Assembly: GCA_964383855.1 (NCBI GenBank)
Contig: CAYLIP010000030.1
Coordinates: 1 to 32,456, forward strand
Source: CAZHAC01 sp964383855
Lineage (GTDB): Bacteria; Chloroflexota; Dormibacteria; Dormibacterales; Dormibacteraceae
Direction of reading: 5' to 3'
Length of the DNA: 32,456 bases
The translations under genes and the position numbers were made by a program. Below the pieces are notes generated by a model. That model was given only the letters and a program-made list of their open reading frames with translations. It was not told where the DNA came from and did not search any database. Numbering within the stretch: the first letter of the stretch is position 1; each line of letters begins with the position of its first letter. Shown one piece after another: positions 1-6,774 of this stretch.

Positions 1-147
1 GACCAGGCGCACCGCCAGCAGCCGGCCGGGCTCGACCACCGAGATCGTCTCGCCGGGCCGCGCGCGCAGGGAGCGGGCCAGGTGCGCGGCGTCGCGCCCG
101 GTGATCTCGACCCGCGAGCCCGAGCGGGACCCGAAGAAGTGGGGCAA
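1..147 (-). CDS. rsmE: RsmE 16S rRNA m3U1498 methyltransferase, N-terminal part (cut by window edge)
   Basis: Only the first 49 codons are inside the window. The reading starts LPHFFGSRSGSRVEITGRDA and continues HLARSLRARPGETISVVEPG, which matches the N-terminal PUA-like RNA-binding domain of RsmE: a phenylalanine pair near the start, then VxITGxDAxHLxRxLRxxPGE. RsmE methylates N3 of U1498 in 16S rRNA. The SPOUT catalytic domain would lie beyond position 1. I chose the TTG at 147, 4 nt after the stop of the upstream membrane protein gene; no ATG or GTG is available in frame near the domain start. It is probably the third gene of a minus-strand operon with the uracil-DNA glycosylase and the membrane protein. 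The identification rests on a short segment. Confidence 0.68.
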   Translation of the reverse strand, partial: MPHFFGSRSGSRVEITGRDAAHLARSLRARPGETISVVEPGRLLAVRLV

Positions 148-151
148 GCGG

Positions 152-1078
152 CTAGCCGAGGGCGACGAGGCGCCGGAAGGCGATCGTCCAGTAGCAGGAG
201 AAGAAGGCGGCGATGGCCGCGGCCACCACCAGCAGAAGGGCGCCCGCGACCAGCGCCCAGGCGGCGACCACCACGAGCGCGGCCGGGGCGTGCGCGCCAT
301 AGACCACGACGCCTCCGAGGAGCAGCGGGCCGAACAGGAGCACCGCCAGCAGCGCCGCCGCCAGGCCGGCGCCGAGCGAGCAGGCAAGCTCGATGCCCCA
401 GAGCGCGACCACCTTTCCGAACCTGCGGAAGAGCATCCGCGTGCCCAGCCGGAGCGAGGTCGCCGGCCCGGCGCCGTCGAGCGCGACGTAGCGGACGGCC
501 AGCCGGGTCACGGTGCCCAGCGCAACCGCGAACGGGATCAACAGCAGGAGCAGGCCCGCCGCCTGCCACCCGAGCAGGGCGACCAGTCCTGGAGAGTGGC
601 CGGCCACGCCCGCCAGCACGGCTCCCCCGACCAGGCCGCCAAGGACGAGGAGGAGGACGGCGGCGATCAGGACCAGGAGCAGGCGAAGCCCCAGCATCGG
701 CCAGAAGACGGCCGCCCCCGCGCGCCAGGACGCGCCGAGGCCGGTGTCGGTGCCGGCGTCGAGGGCCGCCGCGCCCCGCACCACGGCCCCCTGCGCGATC
801 ACCGAGATGAGCAGAAGCGCGATGGCGACCAGGATCGCCACCAGCGCGGCCGCCAAAATCAGCCCGAGGTGGTCGCCGATCCAGCTGACGAAGGGCGCCA
901 CGTCGGGCGGATTGCCGGTGGCCTGACCCCGCCGAGTGGACGAGAAGCTGTACGGCCGGCTCGGGAAGTTGAACGACGCGCCGGTCGAGCCCTCACCCGC
1001 CAGGAGGGCCAGCAGCCACAGCCACCTGTGCCGCCAGGCCATCTCCAGCGCGTGCCTCAGGATGCCGGTGTAGTCCAC
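152..1078 (-). CDS. Polytopic membrane protein of unknown function
   Basis: 308 residues from the GTG at 1078. The N-terminus (VDYTGILRHALEMAWRHRWL) is an amphipathic segment followed by a hydrophobic stretch, then a Ser/Phe-rich loop, then about five to six long hydrophobic segments separated by short basic loops. This layout resembles the membrane domain found with glycerophosphodiester phosphodiesterases and related DUF families, but no catalytic motif is visible, so I give no function. An AGAGG about 6 nt upstream supports the start. The gene overlaps the end of the upstream glycosylase gene by 22 bp and stops 4 nt before rsmE, so translational coupling in one operon is likely. The frame stays open upstream to about 1402, but that part is an Arg/Pro/Ala-rich shadow of the glycosylase. 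Confidence 0.75.
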   Translation of the reverse strand: MDYTGILRHALEMAWRHRWLWLLALLAGEGSTGASFNFPSRPYSFSSTRRGQATGNPPDVAPFVSWIGDHLGLILAAALVAILVAIALLLISVIAQGAVVRGAAALDAGTDTGLGASWRAGAAVFWPMLGLRLLLVLIAAVLLLVLGGLVGGAVLAGVAGHSPGLVALLGWQAAGLLLLLIPFAVALGTVTRLAVRYVALDGAGPATSLRLGTRMLFRRFGKVVALWGIELACSLGAGLAAALLAVLLFGPLLLGGVVVYGAHAPAALVVVAAWALVAGALLLVVAAAIAAFFSCYWTIAFRRLVALG

Positions 1079-1701
1079 CTCGACCTCTGGTCCGAAAGTA
1101 TGCGCAGCGCCGCCTCCAGCCGCGCGCGGTTCTCCAGATCGTTGAGCCAGCGGCTCATGCCCGAGGGATGCGGCAGGGGCAGCACGGGCGGGAGGCCGGG
1201 CCGGTCCTCGAACAGCCGGCCCACGCGCGCCTCCAGCGGCCCCGGGCCCAGAAAGCGCGTGATCGCCAGGCCGCCGACCGCGATCAGGAGCCGGGGCCGC
1301 AGCAGCTCCAGCTCGGCCGCCAGCCAGGGCGCGCAGTTGGCGATCGCCCGCCGGGGCGGCGGCCGGTCGCCGGCGCCCGAGGCGAGCCGGCCGGGGAAGC
1401 ACCGGATCAGCGACGCGATGTAGGTCACGCGCCGGAACTCGGCCTCGGAAGGAAAGCCCGCGCGCTCCACCCAGCGCGCCAGCTCGCGCCCCGCCCGGCC
1501 CATGAAGGGACGGCGGAGCTCCCGCTCTACCGGGCCCGGCGCCTGGCCGATGAGGAAGAAGACGGCCTCGGCCGTCCCCTCGAAGGTGGGCGAGGCCTCC
1601 GGCAGCACCCCGTCCGCCACGCAGCGGGTGCAGCCCCGGCAGGCGGCCTGCAGTTCCTTAAGCTCAGCGATCGTGCGGGTGCTGGGCCTGATCGGGGACA
1701 C
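1057..1701 (-). CDS. Uracil-DNA glycosylase, family 4-like, with 4Fe-4S cysteines
   Basis: 214 residues. It removes uracil (from cytosine deamination) from DNA in base-excision repair. Visible features are a cysteine cluster C21/C24/C27 and further cysteines C101 and C123, which fit the four-cysteine Fe-S site of family 4 enzymes; the motif GQAPG at 52-56 (family 4 usually GEAPG, family 5 GLAPG); PFMGRAG at 65-71; and the C-terminal HPSG at 178-181, the leucine/histidine DNA-intercalating loop region. Gln in place of Glu in motif A is a deviation, so it could be a divergent 4/5 subtype. Start is GTG at 1701. A TAGCGT -10 at 1713-1708 puts the predicted transcription start on the first base of that codon, suggesting a leaderless mRNA. 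The first 29 bp overlap the divergent phosphoesterase gene. Confidence 0.84.
   Translation of the reverse strand: MSPIRPSTRTIAELKELQAACRGCTRCVADGVLPEASPTFEGTAEAVFFLIGQAPGPVERELRRPFMGRAGRELARWVERAGFPSEAEFRRVTYIASLIRCFPGRLASGAGDRPPPRRAIANCAPWLAAELELLRPRLLIAVGGLAITRFLGPGPLEARVGRLFEDRPGLPPVLPLPHPSGMSRWLNDLENRARLEAALRILSDQRSRWTTPAS
1659..1664 (+). promoter_or_regulatory. Candidate -10 element (TAAGCT) for the phosphoesterase
   Basis: Predicted transcription start near 1671, 2 nt before the GTG at 1673. It lies inside the 5' end of the divergent glycosylase gene. Confidence 0.38.
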
Positions 1702-2134
1702 GCAGGGACGCTACCGGCTGGAGGACCTGATCGCCAAGGTCTCGCCGCACTTCCTTGATGTCGATGAGGTCTGGCATGCCGGCGACTGGCAGGACCCGGC
1801 CGTGCTCGACCGCCTCCGCGACCTCGGCAAACCGCTCACCGTCGTCAATGGCAACGCCCCCGACGACCCCGGGTTTCCGGAGCGGGTGGAGAGGCGTATC
1901 GAGGGCCTGCTGGTCGGGATGATCCACCGCCCACCTCTGCCCGGCGACGAGTGGGCGCAGCGGCTGGACATCTGCATCCACGGCCACACCCATCGCTGGC
2001 GGGACGAGGTGGCCGGCACGACGCGGTTCATCAACGTCTCCACGCCGACCGCCGCCGGCTTCAGCAGCGATCGCACGATCGGCCGGCTCACCGTCGAGGG
2101 CCGGGAGGCCAGGCTGGAGAGGATTCAGGTCTAG
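1673..2134 (+). CDS. YfcE/MJ0936-type metallophosphoesterase with a D-x-Q first motif
   Basis: 153 residues from the GTG at 1673. This is a calcineurin-like phosphoesterase of the small YfcE/MJ0936 type, which hydrolyses phosphodiesters with two metal ions. Motifs in order: GDTQG (D9), AGD (D38), NGN (N61), GMIH (H85) and GHTH (H105, H107). The first motif is normally D-x-H; here it is D-x-Q (Q11), so one metal ligand is replaced. The other ligands are present, so the enzyme may still be active. The GTG at 1679 is an alternative start. A TAAGCT -10 at 1659-1664 predicts transcription from about 1671. The gene runs opposite to the uracil-DNA glycosylase with overlapping 5' ends, and its stop overlaps the end of the convergent glycosyltransferase by 4 bp. 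Confidence 0.85.
   Translation: MRVLGLIGDTQGRYRLEDLIAKVSPHFLDVDEVWHAGDWQDPAVLDRLRDLGKPLTVVNGNAPDDPGFPERVERRIEGLLVGMIHRPPLPGDEWAQRLDICIHGHTHRWRDEVAGTTRFINVSTPTAAGFSSDRTIGRLTVEGREARLERIQV
1708..1713 (-). promoter_or_regulatory. Candidate -10 element (TAGCGT) for uracil-DNA glycosylase
   Basis: On the minus strand the hexamer spans 1713 to 1708. With standard spacing the transcription start falls at 1701, exactly the G of the GTG start codon. The element lies inside the coding region of the divergent phosphoesterase. Confidence 0.4.
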
Positions 2135-2952
2135 CCGGTCGAATTCTCGGTCGGGCGATCGCGGATGCGGAGCGGGTGCTGCTGGCCAAGCTCGCTCTGG
2201 CGGTGCCGGTGGTACTCGCTGTCCACGTCGTCGCCGAAGAGCGCCCGCTGAGAGGCCAGCCGGAGCCGGGTCAGCGCCCAGAGCGCCTTCACCCCGTCGT
2301 TCCAGGTCAGCTTCTTGCCCTCCTCGCGGCCCCGCGCGTAGTAGTTGATCGGCACCTCGTGGATCCGGTAGCCGAGCCGCAGGATGCGAGCTGTGATCCC
2401 GGGCTCGATGTCGAAGCGGTTCTCCACCAGCCGCAGCCGCCGCCAGAGGTCTGACCGGAGCACCTTGTACCCGGTCTCCATGTCGCGGATGTAGCAGTCG
2501 AAGAGCACATTGGTGGCCCCGGTGACGAGCTTGTTGCCCATCACGAACCAGAAGCTGTAGGAGCTCTGGCCGCCGAAGCCCCGGACGCCGTAGACGACGT
2601 CCACGCGTCCGGCCAGGAGCGGTTCCAGCAGCTGGGGGTAGTCGCGGGGGTCGTACTCGAGGTCGGCGTCCTGCACCAGCGCAAAGGGCATTCGGATCTC
2701 AGCGATGGCCCGGCGCAGCGCCGCCCCCTTGCCCTGGTTGCGCTCCATCCGGATCGGGCGCACCCGGGCGTCTCGGCGCGCGCACTCCTCGAGGATCGCC
2801 CACGACCTGTCATGCGACCCGTCGTCGACGGCGATCACCTCCCCAACCTCGGGACGGTCGAGGACGTGCGACAGGATCGTCTCCAGCGTCGCCTCCTCGT
2901 TGTAGACGGGCATCATCACCGAGAGGACTCCGCGGTTCGGAGAGCTGTTCAT
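2131..2952 (-). CDS. Family 2 glycosyltransferase (DPM1-like), copy 1
   Basis: 273 residues, GT-A fold. The order of motifs is MMPVYNEE (13-20), VDDGS (42-46), RNQGKGAALR (71-80), QDADLEYDP (94-102, with the metal-binding DxD-like acidic motif), ETGYK and a basic C-terminal half. The pattern matches bacterial dolichyl/polyprenyl-phosphate mannosyl- or glucosyltransferase-like GT2 enzymes, which move a sugar from a nucleotide donor to a lipid or glycan acceptor. No transmembrane anchor is evident. The last 40 or so residues are hydrophilic and not conserved with copy 2. ATG at 2952 has no clear Shine-Dalgarno; a TAACCT -10 lies just upstream. A close paralogue follows immediately upstream on the same strand. 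The exact donor and acceptor cannot be told. Confidence 0.9.
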   Translation of the reverse strand: MNSSPNRGVLSVMMPVYNEEATLETILSHVLDRPEVGEVIAVDDGSHDRSWAILEECARRDARVRPIRMERNQGKGAALRRAIAEIRMPFALVQDADLEYDPRDYPQLLEPLLAGRVDVVYGVRGFGGQSSYSFWFVMGNKLVTGATNVLFDCYIRDMETGYKVLRSDLWRRLRLVENRFDIEPGITARILRLGYRIHEVPINYYARGREEGKKLTWNDGVKALWALTRLRLASQRALFGDDVDSEYHRHRQSELGQQHPLRIRDRPTENSTG

Positions 2953-2964
2953 CCGCGGCTGGTT

Positions 2965-2970
2965 AGGTTA
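2965..2970 (-). promoter_or_regulatory. Candidate -10 element (TAACCT) for glycosyltransferase copy 1
   Basis: Minus-strand hexamer 2970 to 2965 inside a TAACCTAACC stretch in the 46-bp gap between the two glycosyltransferase genes. Predicted start about 2958, 6 nt before the ATG, so copy 1 may have its own promoter. Confidence 0.4.
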
Positions 2971-2998
2971 CTTGAGACCCGGAGAGGTTCCGGCAGGC

Positions 2999-3712
2999 CT
3001 AGGCGCTGGGGGTGATCCCCGGCCGCAGCGGCTCGGGCGCCTCGGAGAGCCGGAGCCGGGCCAGGCAGAGGAGGCCCGCCACGCCGTCCCACCACTCGAG
3101 CTTGGCCCCCTCGCCCGCCGGGCGCCTGCGGTAGGAGACCGGGACCTCGACGACCCGCGAGCCGAGGCGCAGGAGCCGGCCGGTGACGCCGGCATCGAAG
3201 GCGAACCCTCGCTCGACCGCTCCCAGCCGGCGCCACAGCCCGGTGCCCATCGCCTTGTAGCCGGTGCCGACATCGCTCAGCTGCGCCTTGAAGAGCAGCC
3301 TGGTGGCGCGGCTGAGAGGGGTCGTGGCGACGCCCTCACGGCGGCCGTAGACGGCGTCGGCCGAACCGTCGAGCAGCGGCTGGAGCAGCTTTGGATAGTC
3401 GGCCGGGTCGTACTCGAGGTCGGCGTCCTGGACGACGGCGAAGGGCAGTCTCACCTCATCGATGGCCCAGCGCAGAGCAGCGCCCTTGCCCCGGTTCCGG
3501 TCGAGGCGGAAGGCGCGGAGCCTCGGGTCGCGCCGCAACCGCTCCTGGATGATCGCCCACGACCCGTCGGTGGATCCGTCGTCGACGGCGATCACCTCTC
3601 CGATCTCGGGTCGAGCCAGGACCCGATCCAGGATGGCGGGCAGCGTCGCCTGCTCGTTGTAGACCGGCATCATCGCCGAGAGGATGCCCTTTGCCGCGGC
3701 CCGCCGAGCCAT
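2999..3712 (-). CDS. Family 2 glycosyltransferase (DPM1-like), copy 2
   Basis: 237 residues, a paralogue of the downstream gene. It shares MMPVYNE (14-20), RPEIGEVIAVDDGS (34-47), RNRGKGAALRWAI and QDADLEYDPADYP (95-107). The second half has diverged (GTGYKAM, FAFDAGVTGRLLRLG, EVPVSYRRRPAGEG), so acceptor specificity probably differs. It is shorter than copy 1 because it lacks the hydrophilic C-terminal tail. Start is the ATG at 3712. The two genes most likely arose by tandem duplication. Probable role is lipid-linked sugar or cell-envelope glycan synthesis; the substrate is unknown. Confidence 0.9.
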   Translation of the reverse strand: MARRAAAKGILSAMMPVYNEQATLPAILDRVLARPEIGEVIAVDDGSTDGSWAIIQERLRRDPRLRAFRLDRNRGKGAALRWAIDEVRLPFAVVQDADLEYDPADYPKLLQPLLDGSADAVYGRREGVATTPLSRATRLLFKAQLSDVGTGYKAMGTGLWRRLGAVERGFAFDAGVTGRLLRLGSRVVEVPVSYRRRPAGEGAKLEWWDGVAGLLCLARLRLSEAPEPLRPGITPSA

Positions 3713-3767
3713 TGCTAAGCACCAGTAACGCGGGTCCCCGGGCGCACTTGCGCGGCGGCCGGCTGGT

Positions 3768-4766
3768 TCAGACGACGCGCTTCAGGCGGGGGGCGTCGGT
3801 CAAGCCGGGAATCCGGCCGCGCTTGGTCCGCGGCCGTCCGTCGACCTCCTTGATGTCGGCGGTGAAGCCGACCGGTGGCGCGGCCGCGATCTCCATTCCG
3901 ACGCCGAAGGAGTCGACCGGTGCCCGGGCCTCCACGAACTGCCGGATGCGCTCGACGCTCATGCCCCCGCTGACGAAGATGCCGACCTTGGGGAAGCCGG
4001 CCTGGTCGAGCCGCGCCCGCACCTCCTTGACCAGCTCCACGGTCACCCGGCCCCGCTCGAAGGGCGTGTCGAGGCGCACGCCGCGCAGGCGATCACCGAT
4101 GGCCTCGGCCACGCGCAGCGCCTCCTCGGCCTCGTCCTTGAAGGTGTCGACGAGCACGATCCGGAGCACGTCGGGCGGCATGTGCTGGTCGAAGGCGCGG
4201 CCCGCCTCGACGGTGTCGCCGAAGATCAGGATCATCGCGTGCGGCATCGTCCCCGAGGGCGCGGCCAGCCCTGCCAGCTGCGCGCCGAGCGGCGTGGCGC
4301 AGCCGGCGCAGCCGCCGACCACCGCCGAACGCTCCATGATCGGGCCCACCAGCGGGTGCACGTGGCGGGCGCCGAAGGAGATCACGCGCGTGCCGGCCGC
4401 GGCCTCGACCACCTCCCGCGCCCGGGTCGCCCAGCCGGTGCAGCTGGCCATCAGGCCGAGCACCGCCGTCTCCAGCAGACCAAAGCGCGAGTAGGGCGCG
4501 CGCACGCGCATCACCACCTCGCGGGCGCCGATGCGCTCGCCCTCGGGCAGCGCCCACACCTCGCCCTGGCCGTCGAGCGACTCTCGCAGCGCCTCCACGG
4601 CGTCGTCGACGCCGCAGAGCACGGCGTCCCGGTCGCCGAAGTACTCCATGGTCACGACCGGGTCGAGTCCCTCGCCCCGGAGGGTGTCCCAAGCACGCTG
4701 GAAATAGACATCGGCGGCTGGGCCCGAGTAGTAGGAGAGCAGGTCCCCGAAGACGGGATGGGGCAA
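3768..4766 (-). CDS. Nicotinate phosphoribosyltransferase, short archaeal-type
   Basis: 332 residues. It converts nicotinate plus PRPP to nicotinate mononucleotide in the NAD salvage (Preiss-Handler) pathway. It resembles the compact class typified by the Thermoplasma acidophilum enzyme rather than the ~480-residue bacterial PncB: ADVYFQRAWDTLR near the N-terminus, WALPEGE (71-77), SRFGLLETAVLGL, FGARHVHP (131-138), SGTMPHAMIL (171-180), VDTFKDE (206-212), RLDTPFERG, FVSGGM and a C-terminal KRGRIPG. Start is TTG at 4766; no ATG or GTG precedes the conserved region. It is divergent from mrp with only 32 bp between them, so their promoters overlap. Gene symbol left blank because this subfamily is usually not named pncB. 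Confidence 0.85.
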   Translation of the reverse strand: MPHPVFGDLLSYYSGPAADVYFQRAWDTLRGEGLDPVVTMEYFGDRDAVLCGVDDAVEALRESLDGQGEVWALPEGERIGAREVVMRVRAPYSRFGLLETAVLGLMASCTGWATRAREVVEAAAGTRVISFGARHVHPLVGPIMERSAVVGGCAGCATPLGAQLAGLAAPSGTMPHAMILIFGDTVEAGRAFDQHMPPDVLRIVLVDTFKDEAEEALRVAEAIGDRLRGVRLDTPFERGRVTVELVKEVRARLDQAGFPKVGIFVSGGMSVERIRQFVEARAPVDSFGVGMEIAAAPPVGFTADIKEVDGRPRTKRGRIPGLTDAPRLKRVV

Positions 4767-4777
4767 GTCGGGATCTA

Positions 4778-4783
4778 ACTCTA
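4778..4783 (-). promoter_or_regulatory. Candidate -10 element (TAGAGT) for nicotinate phosphoribosyltransferase
   Basis: Minus-strand hexamer 4783 to 4778. Predicted transcription start about 4771, 5 nt before the TTG. It overlaps the candidate -10 of the divergent mrp gene. Confidence 0.4.
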
Positions 4784-4785
4784 AT
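4780..4785 (+). promoter_or_regulatory. Candidate -10 element (TCTAAT) for mrp
   Basis: Matches TATAAT at 5 of 6 positions. Predicted start about 4792, 7 nt before the GTG at 4799. A second candidate, TAGACT at 4791-4796, would place the start near 4803 and favour the in-frame GTG at 4805. Confidence 0.42.
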
Positions 4786-4798
4786 CGGGATAGACTCA

Positions 4799-5914
4799 GT
4801 GACCGTGACCGCCCCCACTTCCGAGCAGGTGCTGGCCGCGCTCAGCCACATCGTCGACCCCGACCTCGGGCGGGACGTCGTGGCCCTGGGCATGATCAAG
4901 GATCTCGAGGTCGCCGGCGACGGCCGGGTCGCCTTCACGTTCGAGCTGACGACGCCCGCCTGCCCCGTACGCGACCGCTTCAAGACGCAGGCCGAGGAGA
5001 TCGTGACCGCGATCCCGGGAGTGACCGACGTCGCCGTCAAGATGACGGCCAACGTCCGCACCGGCTTCATGCGCCAGCAGGCGAGCGAGATGCTGCCCGG
5101 CGTCAAGCAGACGATCGCGGTCGCCTCCGGCAAGGGCGGTGTCGGGAAGTCGACGGTCGCGGTCAACCTGGCCGCTTCGCTGGCCCAGACCGGCGCCCGG
5201 GTGGGGCTGCTGGACGCCGACATCTACGGCCCCTCGATTCCCGGCATGACCGGCATGCGGGAGTCGCCGAAGGTGGTCGACGTGCCCGGCGCCAACGGAC
5301 AGCCCGAGCGCAAGCTGGTCCCGCTCGAGGCCTATGGCCTGAAGCTGATGTCGATCGGGTTCATCGCGGGCGAGTCCAACCAGGCCATGGTCTGGCGCGG
5401 CCCCATGGTCTCGCGGGCGATCCAGCAGATGATGTCGGACGTCCAGTGGGGCGAGCTCGACTACCTGGTCATCGACCTGCCGCCGGGCACCGGGGACGCG
5501 TCCCTGACGATCGCGCAGTCGGTCCCGCTGACCGGGGTCGCGATCGTCGCCACTCCCCAGGATGTGGCGCTCGACATCGCCGTCAAGGCGCTGCAGATGT
5601 TCCGGCAGCTGAACGTCACGCCGCTGGGGCTGATCGAGAACATGAGCTGGTACCGCTGCCCGAGCTGCGGCCACGAGCATCACATCTTCAGCACCGGCGG
5701 CGCCAAGCGGGCCGCCGACCGCATGGGTGTGCCCTTCCTGGGGGCGCTGCCGCTCGAGGAGGACATCCGCGAGGAGGCCGACCGGGGGACGCCGATCGTG
5801 GTCTCGAGGCCCGAGTCAGAGGGTGCTCGGGCGTTCCGGGAGGTGGCCGAGCAGGTGGCGGCGAGGACGTCGATCCAGTCGTTCCGGCAGCTGCCGGTCA
5901 TCAACGTCCGCTGA
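4799..5914 (+). CDS. mrp: Mrp/ApbC/NBP35-type iron-sulfur cluster carrier ATPase
   Basis: 371 residues. This P-loop ATPase carries and transfers Fe-S clusters to apoproteins in the cytoplasm. The N-terminal ~85 residues are a DUF59/MIP18 domain (VLAALSHIVDPDLGRDVV, then TTPACPVRD). The nucleotide-binding domain follows, with the deviant Walker A GKGGVGKST at 111-119, LLDADIYGPSIP, and DLPPGTGD. The CxxC that binds the bridging cluster is C287/C290 (RCPSCGHEH). Length and order are typical of the family. Start GTG at 4799; codon 3 is also GTG. The stop overlaps the next gene by 4 nt (CTGA), joining it to DUF971, a combination seen elsewhere also as a fusion. Confidence 0.94.
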   Translation: MTVTAPTSEQVLAALSHIVDPDLGRDVVALGMIKDLEVAGDGRVAFTFELTTPACPVRDRFKTQAEEIVTAIPGVTDVAVKMTANVRTGFMRQQASEMLPGVKQTIAVASGKGGVGKSTVAVNLAASLAQTGARVGLLDADIYGPSIPGMTGMRESPKVVDVPGANGQPERKLVPLEAYGLKLMSIGFIAGESNQAMVWRGPMVSRAIQQMMSDVQWGELDYLVIDLPPGTGDASLTIAQSVPLTGVAIVATPQDVALDIAVKALQMFRQLNVTPLGLIENMSWYRCPSCGHEHHIFSTGGAKRAADRMGVPFLGALPLEEDIREEADRGTPIVVSRPESEGARAFREVAEQVAARTSIQSFRQLPVINVR

Positions 5915-6225
5915 CCGACTCGCCTCAGCCCTTCCCCACCGCGGTCGACCTCGACCGCCCCGCCAACACGCTCGCCCTCACCTGGGATGACGGCGTGCGC
6001 ACCGAGTACCGCGGCGACCAGCTGCGTTGGGCCTGCCCCTGTGCCGAGTGCCGGGGCGAGATGGGGATCCCGGGCCGGCTGGCCTCGGCGCGGGAGCTGC
6101 CGCTGGACGAGCTGCAGCTGCGGGACGTGGGCCTGATCGGTCAGTACGCGCTGCAGATCTCCTTCCAGAGCGGCCACGCCACCGGCATCTACACCTTCCG
6201 CTACCTGAGAGACCTCTCCTCCTAA
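5911..6225 (+). CDS. DUF971 protein, probable CTG start
   Basis: 104 residues. DUF971 is the small domain also found at the N-terminus of gamma-butyrobetaine hydroxylase-like enzymes and next to or fused with Mrp proteins. It shows LALTWDDGVRTEY, LRWACPCAECRGE with cysteines C42, C44 and C47 that likely bind metal, then VGLIGQYALQISFQSGHATGIYTF. The match covers the full domain, so the beginning must be near 5911-5935. No ATG, GTG or TTG exists in frame there: the first such codon is inside the conserved WDDGVR region. The CTG at 5911 overlaps the mrp stop as CTGA, so I take it as the start. Its position suggests a role with Mrp in Fe-S delivery; that is inference. Confidence 0.82.
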   Translation: MTDSPQPFPTAVDLDRPANTLALTWDDGVRTEYRGDQLRWACPCAECRGEMGIPGRLASARELPLDELQLRDVGLIGQYALQISFQSGHATGIYTFRYLRDLSS

Positions 6226-6247
6226 CCCAAGCCCCCTAAAAAAGCCT

Positions 6248-6288
6248 CCTCCCCGCTTGGCGGGGAGGTGCCCCGGCAAGGCCGGGGC
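6248..6288. repeat. Double-hairpin palindromic repeat next to DUF559 gene
   Basis: Two adjacent perfect hairpins: CCTCCCCGC-TTG-GCGGGGAGG (6248-6268, 9-bp stem) and GCCCCGGC-AAG-GCCGGGGC (6270-6288, 8-bp stem), followed by CGGAGGGGC up to the assembly gap. It is preceded by CCTAAAAAAG. The architecture is that of a dispersed REP-like element. An assembly gap immediately after it fits a multi-copy sequence. It could also act as a terminator for the mrp-DUF971 operon, but no T-run follows. Confidence 0.6.
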
Positions 6289-6296
6289 GGAGGGGC

Positions 6297-6396
6297 NNNN
6301 NNNNNNNNNNNNNNNNNNNNNNNNNNNNNNNNNNNNNNNNNNNNNNNNNNNNNNNNNNNNNNNNNNNNNNNNNNNNNNNNNNNNNNNNNNNNNNNN
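6297..6396. other. Assembly gap (100 N)
   Basis: Exactly 100 unknown bases, the usual placeholder for a gap of unknown length. The 5' end of the DUF559 gene and probably more of the palindromic repeat lie in it. Frame across the gap is not reliable. Confidence 0.97.
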
Positions 6397-6732
6397 CGGG
6401 CACGCCGCCTCCGGCGAGACATGACCGGCGTCGAATCCAGGCTCTGGTTCCACCTGCGCCGCCGAAACCTGAACGGCCACCGATTCCGCCGCCAGGCGCC
6501 GATCGGGCCCTATGTGGCCGACTTCGCGTGCCTGGGCGCCCGTCTCATCGTGGAGATCGACGGTCCCGGTCACGATGGTCGTGAACCAGCGGACGTCCGC
6601 CGGGACCACTGGCTCCGGGCCGAGGGATACCGGGTGCTGCGGTTTACGGCCGATGACGTGTTCTGGGAATGCGAATGGGTCCTGGACATCATCGGCTGGG
6701 CGCTTGGTGAGGCCCATCCGGCTCCGCGATAA
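6397..6732 (+). CDS. DUF559 endonuclease-fold protein, 5' end lost in gap
   Basis: 111 visible residues beginning RARRLRRDMTGVESRLWFHL. This is a nearly complete DUF559 domain, a Vsr/very-short-patch-repair-like member of the PD-(D/E)xK fold: RRRNLNGHRFRRQAPIGPY, VADFACLGARLIVEIDGPGH (the acidic D..E-x-D core), then RRDHWLRAEGYRVLRF and a hydrophobic C-terminus ending in HPAPR. Family members normally begin with ARxLRRxMTxAE, so the true start is likely in the gap a few codons upstream; an in-frame ATG at 6421 would give a shorter protein. DUF559 genes are often scattered among dispersed palindromic repeats, as seen here. Biochemical function is not established. Confidence 0.8.
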   Translation, partial: RARRLRRDMTGVESRLWFHLRRRNLNGHRFRRQAPIGPYVADFACLGARLIVEIDGPGHDGREPADVRRDHWLRAEGYRVLRFTADDVFWECEWVLDIIGWALGEAHPAPR

Positions 6733-6757
6733 GCGTGCACGGCCCCCGGATCTCAGG

Positions 6758-6763
6758 CATAAT
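6758..6763 (+). promoter_or_regulatory. Candidate -10 element (CATAAT) for the DUF3048 gene
   Basis: Five of six matches to TATAAT. Predicted start about 6770, 5 nt before the TTG at 6775. Confidence 0.45.
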
Positions 6764-6774
6764 CCCGCCGCCCC

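Noticed and set aside
101..1423. Long plus-strand open frame opposite the membrane protein and glycosylase
   Set aside because: Composition is Arg/Gly/Glu/Gln low complexity with no domain; the minus strand carries the recognisable proteins.
6226..6296. Rho-independent terminator after DUF971
   Set aside because: Two strong hairpins exist, but no T-run follows and the double-palindrome form with the gap fits a dispersed repeat better.
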